Assembly (NCBI RefSeq): GCF_035920445.1
Contig: NZ_CP109162.1
Location: 5,456,001-5,520,000, forward strand
Direction of reading: 5' to 3'
DNA from: Nocardia sp. NBC_01730
Lineage (GTDB): Bacteria > Actinomycetota > Actinomycetes > Mycobacteriales > Mycobacteriaceae
DNA length: 64,000 nt
Shown in pieces: positions 52,812 to 62,405 of the stretch. The notes beneath the pieces were generated by a model, which was not told where the DNA came from, did not search any database, and worked only from the letters and a program-made list of their open reading frames with translations. How positions within the stretch are numbered: the stretch's first letter is position 1; each line of letters opens with the position of its first letter. The position numbers and the translations under genes were made by a program.

Positions 52812-53972
52812 GTGAAAGAGAGTGACGAGGTCGGCACGAATATCGCCCGCATCCGCAACATCCGCGGCATGACTCAGCACCAGTTGGCCGCACTGGCGAA
52901 TGTTGGACGCGACTACCTCGCGCACGTCGAGAGGGGCAAGAAGGCCCCGACCGCGGTGTGGGTGGGCGTCGTTGCCGCCGCTCTCGGCGTGGATGCGTGC
53001 ATCCTGTACGGCGCCGAAAGCGAGGCCGAGCAGATCGACCGCATCGCACCGACCGTTCGGCGGGTTCTGGCCGCGGTGGAATTCCCGCCCGATATCGATG
53101 CGGAACCGTTGGAAGTTCTGCGCCCGCAGGTCGAGCAGGTCGGCAAGTGGCGTCACGCCGCTGCCTACGCCAAGATCGTCGACGTCCTCCCGGACCTTGT
53201 GGATCAGCTGCTCGTTGCAGGACTCCGCGACGGAGCACCGGCCTATGCATTGCTCACGTCAGCGCTCCGGGCCGCGAACACGTTGGGGCACAAGACCGGC
53301 CACTACGATCTATCCCTGTTGGCAACCAACTACATGGTCAGCGCGGCATCCCAAGCAGACGACCCGCTGTTGCTGGCCACCACCCAGTACGTGAAATCGG
53401 CTGCTCTAGCCCGGGTCGGCGCGACCGAACAAGCTGTGCGCTTGACGGACCGCACGATCAGCGAGGTCGAACCGCTCGCGGATGACGAGACCGCCGCGGC
53501 GGTGCTGTGTGCGCTTCACATGCGCCGCGCAGGACTGGCATCTACCGCGTTCGATGCAGACACCACCGACACTCACTTCGCAGAAGCGCATATTCTCGGC
53601 GAACGGGTGGGCGACCGGCAGGTGCTGGGTACGGTGGTCGGTCCGACCAACGTGCGCCTGTTCGAACTGTCCTCCGCGGTCGACTTGGGTCGGGTACCCA
53701 AAGCGCTGGAGCTGGCGGATGAGACGGAACTGCCGACGGGCTACCCACGGGAACGGCAGGCACATTTCTGGCTGGACAGGGCGCGCGCACACCTGAGCGC
53801 GGGCGACCCTGATCGCGCGATCGAGGCTTTGGCGAACGCGAAGGAAGCGGCGCCGGAGTACTTCCAGAAGTCTCGTGCGGTCAAGACTGCCATTCGGACG
53901 ACAGCAAGTCAGCAGCGACGCGCGAGCGGCAGTCTGCGTGCGTTGGCGCGTTACGCGGGGATCTCGGACTGA
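52812..53972 (+). CDS. XRE-family regulator with TPR-like sensor domain
   Basis: A 386-residue protein. Residues about 8-60 are a Cro/CI helix-turn-helix (IRGMTQHQLAALANVGRDYLAHVERGKK). The remainder is helical TPR-like repeats (for example FWLDRARAHLSAGDPDRAIEALANAKE), a plan shared by peptide-sensing RRNPP-like and actinobacterial AfsR/SsgR-type regulators. The GTG at 52812 begins the conserved MKESDEVGTNIARIR sequence. The stop overlaps the next ATG (TGATG). Confidence 0.85.
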   Translation: MKESDEVGTNIARIRNIRGMTQHQLAALANVGRDYLAHVERGKKAPTAVWVGVVAAALGVDACILYGAESEAEQIDRIAPTVRRVLAAVEFPPDIDAEPLEVLRPQVEQVGKWRHAAAYAKIVDVLPDLVDQLLVAGLRDGAPAYALLTSALRAANTLGHKTGHYDLSLLATNYMVSAASQADDPLLLATTQYVKSAALARVGATEQAVRLTDRTISEVEPLADDETAAAVLCALHMRRAGLASTAFDADTTDTHFAEAHILGERVGDRQVLGTVVGPTNVRLFELSSAVDLGRVPKALELADETELPTGYPRERQAHFWLDRARAHLSAGDPDRAIEALANAKEAAPEYFQKSRAVKTAIRTTASQQRRASGSLRALARYAGISD

Positions 53973-54217
53973 TGGCGTTGCCGAATGAGCCCGGTGTATA
54001 CCGGGATGTTCGGGGCGACGAGTGGGTGCTGCACGAGGATCGAAGTTGGCAGTGGACGGCCCGGCGGATGACTGACGGCCGGATGTGGCCGGTGGCCGAT
54101 CATCCGGGAATGGACGCGGAGGCGCTCGCTGCGTTGGGTCGTGTGCCTGGCGCGGAGGTGCTACCACTCCAGCGCGTCAAGGTAGGCGAAATGAACGAGG
54201 TCTGGTTCCGCAACTGA
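53972..54217 (+). CDS. Small hypothetical protein coupled to XRE regulator
   Basis: An 81-residue soluble protein rich in Trp (DEWVLHEDRSWQWTARRM) whose ATG overlaps the regulator's stop codon. The close coupling suggests it works with that regulator. No recognised domain. Confidence 0.65.
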   Translation: MALPNEPGVYRDVRGDEWVLHEDRSWQWTARRMTDGRMWPVADHPGMDAEALAALGRVPGAEVLPLQRVKVGEMNEVWFRN

Positions 54218-54392
54218 TGGTCACGTCAGAAGCGACGGCGCCGATGAGAGGCATTGCGAGGCGATGTCACGCCGTCACGGTAAGTCGAGGCGCAGATGCA
54301 GTGACATCGTCGCGAAAGGCTCGGTGGTCGCGTCCATTCGGTTAACTGTTGGCATCTCGCAAAACTCCAGCGATGATGATCGGGTGTGTGAC

Positions 54393-54410
54393 GGCTCCCC
54401 GCTGGGAGCC
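54393..54410 (+). terminator. Hairpin in the gap before the secreted protein
   Basis: GGCTCCC/GGGAGCC, 7 bp, around a CGCT loop. It could end the XRE operon. The rest of the 248-base gap shows nothing else I can support. Confidence 0.5.
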
Positions 54411-54465
54411 GGGGCCTCAGCCACCGTCAGGTCACGCGTCCACCACGAAACAAACAGGGAAACAG

Positions 54466-54831
54466 TTGAATGCCATCATGAAGCTGGCCGTGACGGTCAT
54501 CAGCGCACTGGTCGCTACCGCGCTCACCGTCGGATTCGCGTCCACGGCGTCGGCCGCACCAGTGGAACAGTCCGAGCAGGTCACCGCGTCATCGGGGGAA
54601 ACGCCGCAGGTGTCGTACATCAAGGTGTGTCTGCCGCCCGGTGACACCATCGAACTGAGGACAGGGTTGGGAGCGGCGGTCGGGGCTGCCGTAGGTGCGC
54701 TCATCGGCCTGCCCGTCTTCTTTGTGGGCGCGATTCCCGGAGCGATCATCGTCGGACTGATCGGCGCCGCCATCGGAGCGTCGTCTTACGCAATCGATTC
54801 CGGTCGGCTCGAGCAGCAGGGATTCTGCTAG
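54466..54831 (+). CDS. Small secreted protein with glycine-zipper helix pair
   Basis: A 121-residue protein with a signal peptide (cleavage near ASTASA) and a C-terminal region with small-residue helix repeats (GLGAAVGAAVGALIGLPVFF and GAIIVGLIGAAIGASS), plus two Cys residues (KVCLPP and the terminal GFC). Glycine-zipper helices often insert in membranes. Similar short secreted proteins are common in Nocardia genomes. TTG 54466 is preferred over ATG 54478 because AGGGA lies at a fitting distance. Confidence 0.65.
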   Translation: MNAIMKLAVTVISALVATALTVGFASTASAAPVEQSEQVTASSGETPQVSYIKVCLPPGDTIELRTGLGAAVGAAVGALIGLPVFFVGAIPGAIIVGLIGAAIGASSYAIDSGRLEQQGFC

Positions 54832-54837
54832 CTCCGC

Positions 54838-55461
54838 TCAGGGCGGTGGGTGCAAGGCGGCGTGCAGGGTCACCGCCCACTGCTCCACGATTCGTTTTCG
54901 GCGGGCCGAGTCGTCGGTGAGGACGTCGGCGAGTCCGAGCCCGCGGGCCATGTCGAGGGTCGCTTGGACCAGGTGGTGGGCGGCGGGGTCGGAGTCGTCG
55001 GCGCCGAGGGCCTTGACCGCGCGGCGGTGTGAGGCCCGCCCGAAGCGTGCCTCGAGCGGGACGATGCGTTCGCGCAGGGCCGGATCGGCGGCCGCGTGGG
55101 TCCAGACCTGGAGGGCCGCCTTGAACAAGGGGCTGGTGTAGGACTCGACCAGCCCCGCAACCACCGCCTGCGTGCGGGCGACGCCGCAGACCGGTTCCGG
55201 CAGCGTCGCCGCCTCCACGATGGCCTGCCCGCTGCGGGTGTCGAACATGTACTCCAGCGCGGCAGTGATCAGGTCCTCCCTGGTCGGGAAGTGATGCTGC
55301 GCCGCGCCGCGCGACACCCCCGCGCGTTCGGCGACGACGGCGACCGTCGCTGCCGCCCAGCCCATTTCGGCCAGGCAGTCGATGGTCGCGACGAGCAGGC
55401 GCTGCCGGGTGGCTCGGCTGCGGTCCTGCTTGGGTTCGTGCGGTGTCGCCATGGCGGTCAT
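54838..55461 (-). CDS. TetR-family transcriptional regulator
   Basis: A 207-residue regulator; helix-turn-helix in VAVVAERAGVSRGAAQHHF. Its ATG overlaps the stop of the enoyl-CoA hydratase gene (ATGA), so it is the last gene of the catabolic operon and probably its feedback regulator. Confidence 0.92.
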   Translation of the reverse strand: MTAMATPHEPKQDRSRATRQRLLVATIDCLAEMGWAAATVAVVAERAGVSRGAAQHHFPTREDLITAALEYMFDTRSGQAIVEAATLPEPVCGVARTQAVVAGLVESYTSPLFKAALQVWTHAAADPALRERIVPLEARFGRASHRRAVKALGADDSDPAAHHLVQATLDMARGLGLADVLTDDSARRKRIVEQWAVTLHAALHPPP

Positions 55462-56234
55462 CCTGCCCAGACCGGTGGGCGACGCTGCAAGAAGGCGAGC
55501 ATGCCCTCCTGCACCTCAGCGGTGCCGAAGAAGCCCGCCGAGCGTCCCGCGAGCTCATCGGCCGACGCGTCGAACTCGGCGAGGATGCTCGCGTTGACCA
55601 ACCGCTTGGACTCGGCCAGCCCCTGCGGGGAGCCCTTGCGCAACTCCGCGCACAGCCGTGCCACCTCGGCCGCCGGGTCGTCGGCGGTGACCGTGACCAG
55701 GCCGATTTCCGCGGCAACGGCGGCGCCGAACTTCTCGCCGGTCAGGTAGTACCTGCTGGCCGCGCGCGGGCTGAGCCTGGGCAGCAGAGTCAGCGAGATC
55801 ATGAACGGCGCCAACCCGATTCGCACCTCGGTGAGCGCGAAACTGCTGTCCGGCCCGGCCACCACGAGATCGCAGGCGGCGACGATGCCCATGCCGCCCG
55901 CACGGACATTGCCGTCGATCTGCGCGATCACCGGTTTCGGGATCTCCACGAGCCTGCGCAGCACCTCGATCATGACCCGGGTGCGCTCGTCGGCGGCCAC
56001 TGCGGGATCGCCGTCGCTCGCCTCACTCAGATCCGCGCCCGCGCAGAAGGTGCTTCCGGTGTGCGCGAGCACGATCGCGCGCACATTGTCGTCGCCGCTC
56101 GCGTCGTCGAGCCCGCGCAGCAGCTCGGCGACCAGCTTGGACGACAGCGCGTTGCGGTTGTGCGGCGAGTCGAGCGTGAGCGTCGCGACACCATTCGCCA
56201 CCGCGTAGCGGACGAACGGATCCGTCTCGGTCAT
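55458..56234 (-). CDS. Enoyl-CoA hydratase/isomerase family protein
   Basis: A 258-residue crotonase: ALSSKLVAELLRGLDDA, oxyanion region STFCAGADLSEA and GMGIVAACDLVVAG. The second catalytic Glu position is not obvious in this fragment, so hydratase versus lyase or isomerase activity is open. It follows the acyl-CoA dehydrogenase by 12 bases. Confidence 0.9.
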   Translation of the reverse strand: MTETDPFVRYAVANGVATLTLDSPHNRNALSSKLVAELLRGLDDASGDDNVRAIVLAHTGSTFCAGADLSEASDGDPAVAADERTRVMIEVLRRLVEIPKPVIAQIDGNVRAGGMGIVAACDLVVAGPDSSFALTEVRIGLAPFMISLTLLPRLSPRAASRYYLTGEKFGAAVAAEIGLVTVTADDPAAEVARLCAELRKGSPQGLAESKRLVNASILAEFDASADELAGRSAGFFGTAEVQEGMLAFLQRRPPVWAG

Positions 56235-56246
56235 CGGCGGCCTTTC

Positions 56247-57407
56247 TCAGTACGACTTCGGCAGGCCCAGCGAATACTGGGCGACGAAGTTCAGGACCAT
56301 TTCCCGGCTGACCGGGGCGATGCGGCCGATGCGCGAAGCGGCGAGCATGGCGGCCAGTCCGACGTCACGGGTGAGACCGGAACCGCCGTGGGTCTGGATG
56401 GCCTGGTCGAGCGCCCTGATACTGGCCTCCGCCGCGGCGTACTTCGCCATGTTGGCGGCCTCGGCGGCCCCCATTTCGTCGCCCGCGTCATAGAGGGTCG
56501 CGGCCTTCTGCATCATCAGCTTGGCCAGCTCCAGCTCGACCTTCACCTGCGCGAGCGGATGCGAAATGCCTTGGTGCGCACCGATCGGCGTCTTCCACAC
56601 CGTGCGCTCCTTGGCGTATTCCACGGCACGGTCGATGGCGTAGCGGCCGAGACCCACGGCCATCGCGGCACCCATGATGCGCTCCGGGTTCAGACCCGCG
56701 AACAGCTGCATCAGCGCCGCGTCCTCCTTGCCGACCAGCGCGCTGGCCGGCAGCCGGACGTCGTCGAGGAACAGGTTGTACTGGTGGTCCGGCTCGATGA
56801 TGTCCATCTCCTGCGCCGTCTTGGTGAAGCCTTCGGCGTCGGTCGGCACGATGAACAGGGCGGGCTTCAGCTTGCCGGTCTTGTGGTCCGCTGTCCTTGA
56901 CACGATCAGCACGGCTTCGGCCTGGTCGACGCCGGAGATGAAGATCTTGCGGCCGTTGAGGATCCAATCCTCGCCGTCGCGGCGCGCGGTCGTGGTGATC
57001 TGATGCGAGTTGGATCCCGCGTCCGGCTCGGTGATGCCGAAGACCATCGTGCGGGAGCCGTCGGCGAGCTTGGGCAGCCATTCCTGCTTCTGCGCGTCGG
57101 TGCCGTACTTGGTGATGATGGTGCCGCAGATAGCCGGGGAGACCACCATGAGCAGCAGACCGGCGCCCTGCGCGGAGAGTTCCTCCATCACCAGCGCCAG
57201 CTCGTACATGCCCGCGCCACCACCGCCGTACTCCTCGGGCAGGTTCACGCCGAGGAAGCCGAGTTTTCCTGCCTCATCCCACAATTCGCTGAGCGGCTCG
57301 TTCTTGCGCGCCTTAGGCAGAACATAGTCGCGGTAGTTGTACTTCCCGGCCAGTGCGGCCACGGCGGCACGCAGCGCCTTCTGTTCGTCGGTTTCGATGA
57401 AGCTCAT
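56247..57407 (-). CDS. Acyl-CoA dehydrogenase
   Basis: A 386-residue FAD enzyme. Family blocks: FGITEPDAGSNSHQI for FAD binding, KIFISGVDQAEAVLIV, and the C-terminal QTHGGSGLTRDVGLAAMLAASRIG. It oxidises an acyl-CoA at the alpha-beta bond. It lies 67 bases downstream of the carboxylase alpha subunit. Confidence 0.93.
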   Translation of the reverse strand: MSFIETDEQKALRAAVAALAGKYNYRDYVLPKARKNEPLSELWDEAGKLGFLGVNLPEEYGGGGAGMYELALVMEELSAQGAGLLLMVVSPAICGTIITKYGTDAQKQEWLPKLADGSRTMVFGITEPDAGSNSHQITTTARRDGEDWILNGRKIFISGVDQAEAVLIVSRTADHKTGKLKPALFIVPTDAEGFTKTAQEMDIIEPDHQYNLFLDDVRLPASALVGKEDAALMQLFAGLNPERIMGAAMAVGLGRYAIDRAVEYAKERTVWKTPIGAHQGISHPLAQVKVELELAKLMMQKAATLYDAGDEMGAAEAANMAKYAAAEASIRALDQAIQTHGGSGLTRDVGLAAMLAASRIGRIAPVSREMVLNFVAQYSLGLPKSY

Positions 57408-57474
57408 CAGTTCTCCTGTGTCATGCGGGACACCCGCACTCGGTCGGATCGATCAGGCGCTGCGCAATGGTCCC

Positions 57475-59502
57475 TCATCGCTCCTCCTGGTCTTCGTTGT
57501 CCGCGGCGGGTTCGACGACCGCCAGCACCGCACCGACGTCGACCTGCTGGCCGACGGTGACATTGACGGCGCTGAGCACACCGGCGGCGGGCGCGGTGAT
57601 GGTGTGCTCCATCTTCATCGCCTCCAGCCACAGAATGGGCTGACCCAGTTCGACGTGGCTGCCCACCGCCGCGCCGACCCGGATCACGCTGCCGGGCATG
57701 GGCGCGAGCAGCGAACCGGTGGCGACCTGATCGGCGGGATCGCTGAAACGCGGCAGCCTGCGTACGGCGACGGGGCCGAAAGGCGAATCGACGTAGACCT
57801 GCTCGCCGTAGCGCGCGACGTCGAAATGCCTACGCACGGGGCCGCTCGGACCGGGCACGGAGAGGACCACGTGATCGGGAGCGGACTCGACGAGTCCGAG
57901 CCCTTCGTGGCCGTCCACCGTGACGCCGGTCCTACCGAACCGGTAGCCGATCTCGTGCATCCCACTGGCGCGGCTCTCGTAGGACTTGTGCTGCGATTGC
58001 GCGGGCAGATTCCGCCAGCCGCTGGGCAATCCACCACCCACTCCGGCGCTGCTGCGGTTCGCGGCCGCGTCGGCGAGGGCGGCGGCGACGATCGACAGCG
58101 CCTCGTCTGATTCGGATGCCAGCGGCGCGGCGAGGGCCTCCAAGCCGTGCGTGGCGAAGAACGCGGTATCGGTGGCACCGGCGAGGAAGGCCGGGTGACG
58201 CAGTACCCGCACCAGCAGGTCCCGGTTGGTGACCAGGCCGTGGATCTTCGCTCGGTGCAGCGCGGCGGCCAGCAATCGTGCCGCCTCGCCGCGGGTTTCG
58301 GCGTAGGAGATGACCTTGGCCAGCATCGGGTCGTAGTGCACGCCGACGACCGAACCGGTCACAACGCCGGTGTCCAAGCGCACGCCCGGCCGGTCGAGTA
58401 GATCGAATTCGGCTGCCACCAAAGGGATATCGATCCGATGCACAGTTCCGCTCTGCGGCTGCCATTCGTGCGCCGGGTCCTCGGCATAGAGCCGCGCCTC
58501 GATCGAATACCCGTGCATCGCGGGCGGCTCGGCGGGCAACGTTCCGCCCGCGGCGACATCCAGCTGCAGCCGAACCAGATCCAGTCCGGTGGTGCACTCC
58601 GTGACCGGATGCTCTACCTGTAGGCGCGTGTTCATCTCCAGGAAGAAGAACTCCCCCTGTTCGTCGGCGAGGAACTCCACGGTGCCCGCACCGGTGTAGC
58701 CGATCGCGCCCGCCGCGAGCCGCGCAGCCTCGAACAGTCGCGCGCGCATGCCCTCGGTGCGCTCGACCAGCGGCGAGGGAGCCTCCTCGATCACCTTCTG
58801 ATGGCGGCGCTGGATAGAGCACTCACGTTCGCCGACCGCCCAGATCGTGCCGTGGGCATCGGCCATCACCTGGACCTCGATGTGTCTGCCCGTCTCGAGG
58901 TAGCGCTCGCAGAACACCGTCGGATCGCCGAACGCGGATTCCGCTTCGCGCCGGGCGGCGTCGATCTGCGACGTCAGGTCGGCGAGGTCGCGCACCACCC
59001 GCATGCCGCGCCCGCCGCCGCCCGCGGAGGCTTTGATCAGGACCGGCAGATGCGCCGCGGTGACCTCGTCCGGATCCAGTTCGGCAAGCACCGGGACGCC
59101 GGCGACATCCATCAGCTTCTTCGAGGCGACCTTCGAGCCCATCTGCTCGATCGCCTCGACCGGAGGGCCGATCCAAGCCAGCCCGGCATCGAGCACCGCC
59201 CTGGCGAATTCGGCGTTCTCGGAAAGAAATCCGTATCCGGGGTGGATGGCGTCGGCGCCGGTCGCCAGCGCGGCATCGATGATCAGCGCACTGCGCAGAT
59301 AGGTCTCGGCCGGCGTGTTGCCGGGCAGCCGGACGGCGGTGTCGGCTTCGGACACATGCGGCGCGGCGGCGTCCGCGTCGGAGTACACCGCGACGGTGTC
59401 GAGGCCCATCCGGCGGCAGGTGGCGAACACTCGGCGGGCGATCTCGCCACGGTTGGCGACAAGGACGTTCGTGATCGCCGGATTGAGAGGGTAGTCGGAC
59501 AC
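57475..59502 (-). CDS. Acyl-CoA carboxylase alpha subunit (biotin carboxylase + BCCP)
   Basis: A 675-residue protein. Biotin carboxylase: VLVANRGEIARRVF, KASAGGGGRGMRVV (ATP loop), EMNTRLQVEHPVTE. The C-terminal biotinyl domain carries LEAMKMEHTI with the biotin Lys. It carboxylates biotin for the beta subunit encoded just upstream (8 bases). The GTG at 59502 starts the conserved N-terminus. Substrate of the pair may be a branched acyl-CoA such as methylcrotonyl- or geranyl-CoA, judged from neighbours. Confidence 0.93.
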   Translation of the reverse strand: MSDYPLNPAITNVLVANRGEIARRVFATCRRMGLDTVAVYSDADAAAPHVSEADTAVRLPGNTPAETYLRSALIIDAALATGADAIHPGYGFLSENAEFARAVLDAGLAWIGPPVEAIEQMGSKVASKKLMDVAGVPVLAELDPDEVTAAHLPVLIKASAGGGGRGMRVVRDLADLTSQIDAARREAESAFGDPTVFCERYLETGRHIEVQVMADAHGTIWAVGERECSIQRRHQKVIEEAPSPLVERTEGMRARLFEAARLAAGAIGYTGAGTVEFLADEQGEFFFLEMNTRLQVEHPVTECTTGLDLVRLQLDVAAGGTLPAEPPAMHGYSIEARLYAEDPAHEWQPQSGTVHRIDIPLVAAEFDLLDRPGVRLDTGVVTGSVVGVHYDPMLAKVISYAETRGEAARLLAAALHRAKIHGLVTNRDLLVRVLRHPAFLAGATDTAFFATHGLEALAAPLASESDEALSIVAAALADAAANRSSAGVGGGLPSGWRNLPAQSQHKSYESRASGMHEIGYRFGRTGVTVDGHEGLGLVESAPDHVVLSVPGPSGPVRRHFDVARYGEQVYVDSPFGPVAVRRLPRFSDPADQVATGSLLAPMPGSVIRVGAAVGSHVELGQPILWLEAMKMEHTITAPAAGVLSAVNVTVGQQVDVGAVLAVVEPAADNEDQEER

Positions 59503-59510
59503 GGCGCGCC

Positions 59511-61109
59511 TCACATTCGGAAGACGCCGAAGCCGTCGGCGCCCTTGATCGGGGCATTGTGAATGGCCGACAAGGACATTCCCAACACGGTGCGGGTATC
59601 GCGCGGATCGATGACACCATCGTCGTACAACCGCCCGGACATGAACATGGCAAGCGACTCGGCTTCGATCTGCGCCTCGACCATGGCGCGCATTCCGGCG
59701 TCGGCGTCCTCGTCGAACGGCAGGCCCTTCGCCTCGGCGGCGGCCCTGCCCACGATCGAGATGACACCGGCCAGCTGTGCGCCGCCCATGACGGCGGATT
59801 TCGCGCTGGGCCAGGCGAAGACGAAACGCGGGTCGAAGGCCCTTCCGCACATGCCGTAGTGGCCCGCGCCGTAAGACGCGCCCATCAGCACCGAGATGTG
59901 CGGCACCTTCGAGTTGGAGACCGCGTTGATCATCATCGCACCGTGCTTGATGATGCCCTTCTGCTCGTATTCCTTACCGACCATGTAGCCGGTCGTGTTG
60001 TGCAGGAATAGCAGTGGCGTGTCGGTCTTGTTGGCCAGCTGGATGAACTGGGTGGCCTTCTGCGACTCCTCGGAGAACAGGACGCCGCGCGCGTTCGCCA
60101 GGATGCCGATCGGATATCCGTGCAGCTCCGCCCATCCGGTTACCAGACTGCTGCCGTAGAGCGGTTTGAACTCGTCGAAATCCGAGGCGTCGACGATGCG
60201 TGCGATCACCTCGCGCGGGTCGAACGGGATCTTCAGATCCGGGGGGACTATGCCGAGCAGATCCTCCGGGTCGTAGAGCGGCTCGATCACCTCGGCACGC
60301 GGGGCGAGCCCCTGCTTACGCCAGTTCAGCCGCTTGACGATGGAGCGGCCGATGCGGATCGCGTCCTGCTCGTCGAGCGCGTAGTAGTCGGCCAGGCCGG
60401 AGACCCGCGCGTGCATGTCGGCGCCGCCGAGGGATTCGTCGTCGGACTCCTCACCGGTGGCCATCTTCACCAGCGGCGGGCCGCCGAGGAACACCTTGGA
60501 ACGTTCCTTGATCATCACCACGTGGTCGGACATGCCCGGAATGTAGGCGCCACCCGCGGTGGAGTTGCCGAATACCAGCGCGATGGTCGGAATACCCGCC
60601 GCTGAAGCCCGGGTGAGATCGCGGAACATCCGGCCGCCGGGGACGAAGACCTCTTTCTGCGTCGGCAGGTCCGCGCCACCGGACTCGACCAGCGAGATCA
60701 CCGGCAGCCGGTTCTCCCGCACGATGTCGTTGATGCGCAACGTCTTTCGTAGTGTCCATGGGTTCGAGGTGCCGCCGCGCACGGTGGGGTCGGGCGCGAC
60801 GATCATGCACTCGACGCCTTCCACGATGCCGATGCCAGCGACGGTGCTCGCGCCGACGTGGAATTCGCTGCCCCAGCCCGCCAGCGGGCACAGTTCCAGG
60901 AACGGCGAGTCCTCGTCGACGAGCAGCTCGATGCGCTCGCGCGCGGTCAGCTTGCCGCGCTTGCGATGCCGGGCCAGCTTGTCCGGGCCGCCGCCCGCGA
61001 TGGCCTTGGAGAACTCGGCCTCGACCTCGGTGAGCGTGGCGCTCATGGCGTCCGCGGCCGCGGTGTACTCCGGCGACGCGGTGTCCAGGGTGCTGCGCAG
61101 TACGGTCAT
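59511..61109 (-). CDS. Acyl-CoA carboxylase beta subunit (carboxyltransferase)
   Basis: A 532-residue carboxyltransferase of the MccB/AtuC/PccB type: KLTARERIELLVDEDSPF, FGNSTAGGAYIPGMSDHVVM, and LLFLHNTTGYMVGKEYEQKG, which is typical of the methylcrotonyl/geranyl-CoA branch. It moves CO2 from biotin to acyl-CoA. Its ATG is the end of a tandem 74-bp repeat pair and overlaps the stop of a repeat-encoded mini-ORF. Confidence 0.93.
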   Translation of the reverse strand: MTVLRSTLDTASPEYTAAADAMSATLTEVEAEFSKAIAGGGPDKLARHRKRGKLTARERIELLVDEDSPFLELCPLAGWGSEFHVGASTVAGIGIVEGVECMIVAPDPTVRGGTSNPWTLRKTLRINDIVRENRLPVISLVESGGADLPTQKEVFVPGGRMFRDLTRASAAGIPTIALVFGNSTAGGAYIPGMSDHVVMIKERSKVFLGGPPLVKMATGEESDDESLGGADMHARVSGLADYYALDEQDAIRIGRSIVKRLNWRKQGLAPRAEVIEPLYDPEDLLGIVPPDLKIPFDPREVIARIVDASDFDEFKPLYGSSLVTGWAELHGYPIGILANARGVLFSEESQKATQFIQLANKTDTPLLFLHNTTGYMVGKEYEQKGIIKHGAMMINAVSNSKVPHISVLMGASYGAGHYGMCGRAFDPRFVFAWPSAKSAVMGGAQLAGVISIVGRAAAEAKGLPFDEDADAGMRAMVEAQIEAESLAMFMSGRLYDDGVIDPRDTRTVLGMSLSAIHNAPIKGADGFGVFRM

Positions 61110-61254
61110 GCTGTGTCCTTTTCTGGCATGACCGGGGCCCTGCGTGGTGACGCGGGCTGCCGCCTCCGGGCCTGACCGGTCATGCTGTGTCCTTTTCTGG
61201 CATGACCGGGGCCCTGCGTGGTGACGCGGGCTGCCGCCTCCGGGCCTGACCGGT
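61107..61254 (-). repeat. MIRU-like tandem repeat pair A (2 x 74 bp)
   Basis: Two identical 74-base units (61107-61180, 61181-61254) separate the dehydrogenase and carboxylase beta genes. On the minus strand each unit carries an ATG, 25 codons (MTGQARRRQPASPRRAP then VMPEKDTA), a ribosome-binding site AAAAGGA and a TGA overlapping the next ATG (ATGA). So coding frames run gene, mini-ORF (61180-61257), mini-ORF (61106-61183), gene without a gap. This plan matches mycobacterial interspersed repetitive units. Confidence 0.85.
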
Positions 61255-62405
61255 CATGCCTGGTACCCCAATCGCTTTGCCGCCAGTCCGGTGAGAATTT
61301 CCGTCGTCCCACCGCCGATGCCGAGGATGCGCATGTCCCGGTACTGCCGCTCGATCTCGGATTCGCGCATGTAGCCGAGGCCGCCGAACAGCTGCACGGC
61401 CTGGTTGGCCACCCACTCGCCCGCCTCGACGGCGGTGTTCTTGGCGAAGCACACCTCGGCGATCAGGTCGGTCTCACCTTCGGCGCTGCGCCGTGCCACA
61501 TCGCGGGTATAGACGCGGGCGACATCGATGCGCCTCGCCATCTCGGTGACCGTGTTCTGCACCGCCTGCCTGCTGATCAGCGGACGGCCGAAGGTTTCCC
61601 GGTCGCGTACCCATTTCAGGGTCAGGTCCAAGCAGCGCTGCGCGCTCGAATACGCCTGCACCGCAAGGGCGACGCGCTCGCTGACGAACGCGCCCGCGAT
61701 CTGGTAGAAACCGGAGTTCACCTGGCCGACCAGGTTCTCCACCGGCACACGGACATCCACGTAAGAAAGCTCGGCGGTGTCGGAGGCGAGCCAGCCCATC
61801 TTGTCCAGCTTGCGGCTGACCATGAAGCCAGGGGTGCCCTTGTCGACGACGAGCAACGAGATGCCCCCGGAGCCGGGTCCTCCGGTGCGCACCGCCGTGA
61901 CCACGAAGTCGGCGCGCACGCCGGAGGTGATGTAGGTCTTGGCGCCGTTGACGATGTAATGATCGCCGTCGCGGCGGGCAGTGGTGGTGAGGTGCCCGAC
62001 GTCGGAGCCGCCGCCCGGCTCGGTGATCGCCAGCGAGCCGATCTTCTCGCCCGCGAGCGTCGGCCGCACCCAGCGCTCGATCTGTTCGGCATTGCCCGAG
62101 GCGATGAGGTGCGGCACCGAGATGCCGCAGGTGAACAGCGAAGCGAACAGTCCGCCGGACGCGCCGGCCTGGTGCATCTCCTCGCAGACGATCATGGCGT
62201 CCATGCCGTCACCGCCGCAACCGCCCACGGACTCCGGAAACTGCACACCGAGCAGGCCGAGGGCGCCCGCCTTCTTGTGCAGCTCGCGCGGGATCTCACC
62301 CTCGCGCTCCCAGCCGTCCAGGTACGGCAGGACCTCGCGCTCCACGAAACTTCTTACGGTGGAACGCAATTCGCGCCGCTCCGGCGTTTCCCACAGTGTG
62401 GTCAT
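61254..62405 (-). CDS. Acyl-CoA dehydrogenase
   Basis: A 383-residue FAD enzyme, distinct from the one at 56247: SLAITEPGGGSDVGHLTT, YIVNGAKTYITSGVRADF, and the C-terminal FGGLGYMRESEIERQYRD. The catalytic-Glu region and C-terminus suggest the citronellyl-CoA or isovaleryl-type group. The ATG at 62405 begins the homologous part (MTTLWETPERRELRSTV) and is the last ATG of repeat pair B; its TGA overlaps the first ATG of repeat pair A. Confidence 0.92.
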   Translation of the reverse strand: MTTLWETPERRELRSTVRSFVEREVLPYLDGWEREGEIPRELHKKAGALGLLGVQFPESVGGCGGDGMDAMIVCEEMHQAGASGGLFASLFTCGISVPHLIASGNAEQIERWVRPTLAGEKIGSLAITEPGGGSDVGHLTTTARRDGDHYIVNGAKTYITSGVRADFVVTAVRTGGPGSGGISLLVVDKGTPGFMVSRKLDKMGWLASDTAELSYVDVRVPVENLVGQVNSGFYQIAGAFVSERVALAVQAYSSAQRCLDLTLKWVRDRETFGRPLISRQAVQNTVTEMARRIDVARVYTRDVARRSAEGETDLIAEVCFAKNTAVEAGEWVANQAVQLFGGLGYMRESEIERQYRDMRILGIGGGTTEILTGLAAKRLGYQA

